A stretch of 7,427 nt of DNA from an uncultured Alphaproteobacteria bacterium (GTDB lineage: Bacteria > Pseudomonadota > Alphaproteobacteria > Minwuiales > Minwuiaceae), in assembly GCA_913064755.1 (NCBI GenBank), contig CAJYBQ010000154.1, positions 1 through 7,427 of the forward strand, in the 5' to 3' direction. The position numbers and the translations under genes are program-made. Under the pieces are notes generated by a model. That model saw nothing but the letters and a program-made list of their open reading frames with translations, did no database searches and was not told where the DNA came from. Positions 5,760 through 7,427 of this stretch are shown here, piece by piece. How positions within the stretch are numbered: the first letter of the stretch is position 1; every line of letters begins with the position of its first letter.

Positions 5760-7178
5760 ATGCTGATCGGCACGAGGGGCGGCTTTGCGCGGGCGCTGAC
5801 AGGTGTTGCACGGACAATGGCGGGTGTTGCCCTATCGGTGGCGATATTGCCGCTTGCCAGTGCGGGCGCCGAATCTCTGAGTGGTGAAGTCCGCGGGCTT
5901 GTGGACGACCATCCACAGATCAAGGCCGCACGCAGCGCCGTGGTCGCGAGCCAGGAAGGCATTCGCCGCGAGAGCGCGGGCTTCCTGCCGACGCTGACCG
6001 GTACCGCCGGGGCCGGTTACGAACACACCGATTCGCTGGCGACACGGGCGGCCGGGCAGGACAATCAGCAGTTCTTTGCCACCAATGCCACCCTGGAAGC
6101 GCGCCAGAACCTCTTCAATGGCCTGGGTACGCAGTCGGGTGTCAGCAGCGCCAAGGCGCTGACCCGTGCGTCGCAGGAAACGCTGACAGCCATCACCCAG
6201 AACGTCCTGCTGGAAGCCGTCACCACCTACCTGAACGTGCTGCGCAACCGGGAACTGGTGCGTCTGAACCGGGGCAACGAGCGCGCCATCCAGGACCAGT
6301 TGCAGCTGGAAGACGAGCGTGTGCAGCGCGGCTCCGGGATCGCGGTCGACGTGCTGGAGGCCAAGAGCCGCCTGCAGATCGCGCGGGAGCAGAGCGTTGC
6401 CTTCCAGGGGGCGCTGAAGGACACGATCTCGAACTACGTGCAGGTCTTCGGCCATGCGCCGTCCCTGGACGACATGATGGCGGTCACGCCGATCGCGGCG
6501 TCGTTGCCCGCCACCAAGGAAGAGGGCATCAGCCTGATCCGCAACGGCAACCCGGTGATCCAGATCGCCGAGGCACAGATCGAATCCGCCCAGCATGAGC
6601 GTGGGCGGGCCGAGTCCACCTACTGGCCGTCGGTGGACCTGGTCGGCCGGGCAAATATCGAGAACAACCTGTCTGGTGTCGAGGATGTGCGGCACGACTA
6701 TTCGATCAAGCTGGAAGCCCGCTGGGTATTCTTCGACGGCATGCTGACGCCGGCCAACAGCGCGGCGGCCGGTGCGCGTTACCAGGAGGCGATCCAGAAC
6801 GGGCGCAACGTGACGCGCAAGACCATCGAACTGATGGAAACATCGTGGCACCAGATGGAAGTGGCCAACGAGCGGGCGGACCTGCTGCGCAACGCCATGA
6901 ACATCGCTGCCGAGGTATTCGCCTCGCGTCTGGAACTGCGCGAAGCGGGCAAGGAAACGGCGATCAACGTGCTGGATGCGCAGAGCCAGCTCTACAACGC
7001 CTGCATCAATTTCGTGAATGCGGTCTTCGATTCAGAAGTCGCAGCCTACCGGGTGCTGAACACGCTCGGGCGTCTTGACCGAGGGGCGGTCGAGAATTCC
7101 GAGCCTGTGCAGCAGTCAACCGTGGTCGATCAGTGCGGCTTTACCGAAGGTGAAGGCGAATACCGCGTTGGGAACTGA
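5760..7178 (+). CDS. TolC-family outer membrane protein (type I secretion/efflux exit duct)
   Basis: From ATG 5760 the protein has 472 residues, normal for TolC-family ducts. A signal peptide is clear: basic N-region to Arg18, hydrophobic core 20-33, and likely signal peptidase I cleavage after ASAGA (residue 37). The mature part shows the internal duplication of the outer-membrane-efflux fold. HPQIKAARSAVVASQ (51-65) parallels NPVIQIAEAQIESAQ (264-278), FLPTL (75-79) parallels YWPSVDL (288-294), and LEARQNLFNG (112-121) parallels LEARWVFFDG (318-327). RGSGIAVDVLEAKSRL parallels REAGKETAINVLDAQSQL near the end. Each half gives two beta strands and long periplasmic helices; three copies would form the trimeric duct. 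A short acidic tail of about 30 residues follows. There is no N-terminal lipobox. The next gene looks like a secreted repeat protein, so a secretion role is favoured over drug efflux, but the ABC transporter and membrane-fusion partners are not in the window. Confidence 0.93.
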   Translation: MLIGTRGGFARALTGVARTMAGVALSVAILPLASAGAESLSGEVRGLVDDHPQIKAARSAVVASQEGIRRESAGFLPTLTGTAGAGYEHTDSLATRAAGQDNQQFFATNATLEARQNLFNGLGTQSGVSSAKALTRASQETLTAITQNVLLEAVTTYLNVLRNRELVRLNRGNERAIQDQLQLEDERVQRGSGIAVDVLEAKSRLQIAREQSVAFQGALKDTISNYVQVFGHAPSLDDMMAVTPIAASLPATKEEGISLIRNGNPVIQIAEAQIESAQHERGRAESTYWPSVDLVGRANIENNLSGVEDVRHDYSIKLEARWVFFDGMLTPANSAAAGARYQEAIQNGRNVTRKTIELMETSWHQMEVANERADLLRNAMNIAAEVFASRLELREAGKETAINVLDAQSQLYNACINFVNAVFDSEVAAYRVLNTLGRLDRGAVENSEPVQQSTVVDQCGFTEGEGEYRVGN

Positions 7179-7197
7179 TTAACCTGAAAATGCATTG

Positions 7198-7221
7198 ACT
7201 GGAGGGGTCGGGGTCTCCAGT
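7198..7221 (+). other. Hairpin between the TolC-family gene and the next start
   Basis: ACTGGAG (7198-7204) and CTCCAGT (7215-7221) form a perfect 7-bp stem around a 10-base G-rich loop, extendable by one G-U pair. Its 3' foot touches the GGAG (7222-7225) that serves the next ATG at 7235. No T-run follows. It could attenuate read-through or modulate ribosome access, giving different yields of the duct and its presumed substrate. Confidence 0.4.
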
Positions 7222-7234
7222 GGAGTAGTGGATC

Positions 7235-7427
7235 ATGTCCAAGAACGATTTTCCGCCGATCGGTGATGGCGGTGCGACACCCGACTTCGTTTCAGTCATT
7301 GATGCGACGGGACAGAACAGCCTGGTCATCGACCAGGGGCTGCTGCTGCTCACGGCCGAATTCGTGCGTTCCGGGCCCGACCTGATCCTGGTCGGCAAGG
7401 ATGGCAGCCGCGTTCTGGTCATCAACT
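7235..7427 (+). CDS. N-terminus of a probable large secreted repeat protein (partial)
   Basis: Only the first 64 codons are present; the gene runs off the right edge. The start ATG has GGAG 9 bases upstream and lies 56 bases after the TolC-family stop. The N-terminus has no Sec signal peptide: it is polar and Gly/Asp-rich (MSKNDFPPIGDGGATPDF) and then forms alternating short hydrophobic strands, including LLLLTAEFVRSGPDLILVG (36-54) and SRVLVIN. From memory, this pattern of a GPDL.L.G..G..VLV strand pair resembles the opening module of very large FecR-like, cadherin-like or RTX adhesins of Alphaproteobacteria that leave by type I secretion through a C-terminal signal. The missing Sec signal and the adjacent duct fit that. 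Nothing beyond residue 64 can be verified, so the repeat nature and size are inferred. Confidence 0.6.
   Translation, partial: MSKNDFPPIGDGGATPDFVSVIDATGQNSLVIDQGLLLLTAEFVRSGPDLILVGKDGSRVLVIN

Noticed and set aside
5832..6851. 339-codon minus-strand frame inside the TolC-family gene.
   Set aside because: It is a shadow of the TolC-family gene, which has a signal peptide and the internal repeat expected of its fold. The antisense product has no recognisable domain.
7195..7223. TTGACT at 7195-7200 as a -35 box of a promoter for the truncated last gene.
   Set aside because: No acceptable -10 box lies 16-18 bases downstream, and the bases involved form the hairpin. It is kept as coincidence.

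Overview
The window reads as an alphaproteobacterial chromosome segment, most likely Rhodospirillales or a close relative. Three things point this way: high GC, a three-subunit FGAM synthase (purS/purQ/purL) next to an alphaproteobacterial-type PurC, and a gene for the ATPase inhibitor subunit zeta (DUF1476), a family essentially confined to Alphaproteobacteria. The genus cannot be fixed from the sequence.

Left part (about 74-4866, minus strand): a housekeeping transcription unit read right to left as purC - purS - purQ - purL - bolA-family - grxD. PurC makes SAICAR. PurS, PurQ and PurL together form formylglycinamidine ribonucleotide synthase. The last two genes encode a BolA-family protein and a CGFS monothiol glutaredoxin, a classic [2Fe-2S]-handling pair. 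purS/purQ and purQ/purL overlap by 4 bases (ATGA), which suggests translational coupling. A sigma-70-like promoter is visible upstream of purC, and a strong hairpin past grxD is a plausible terminator. A compact hairpin sits directly after the purL stop and may separate purine-gene from Fe-S-gene expression.

Middle (4772-5430): a divergent intergenic region with face-to-face promoters, then the + strand zeta-subunit gene. It is followed by two GC-rich hairpins, the second with a perfect 11-bp stem that looks like the terminator.

Right part (5430-7427, + strand): about 320 bases without a gene. This stretch holds a perfect 12-bp palindrome, phased short repeats and a weak promoter candidate. 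After it come a complete TolC-family outer-membrane efflux/secretion protein and, 56 bases later, the first 64 codons of a protein cut by the window edge. That N-terminus resembles the start of very large secreted repeat proteins (adhesin/RTX type) of Alphaproteobacteria, so the pair may be the beginning of a type I secretion locus. This is the only accessory-looking part of the window, and most of it lies outside.

No mobile element, CRISPR array, tRNA or rRNA was recognised. Nothing here clearly amounts to an undescribed system. The best leads are the truncated putative secreted protein with its upstream control region, and a glycine-to-serine change in a normally conserved PurC motif.
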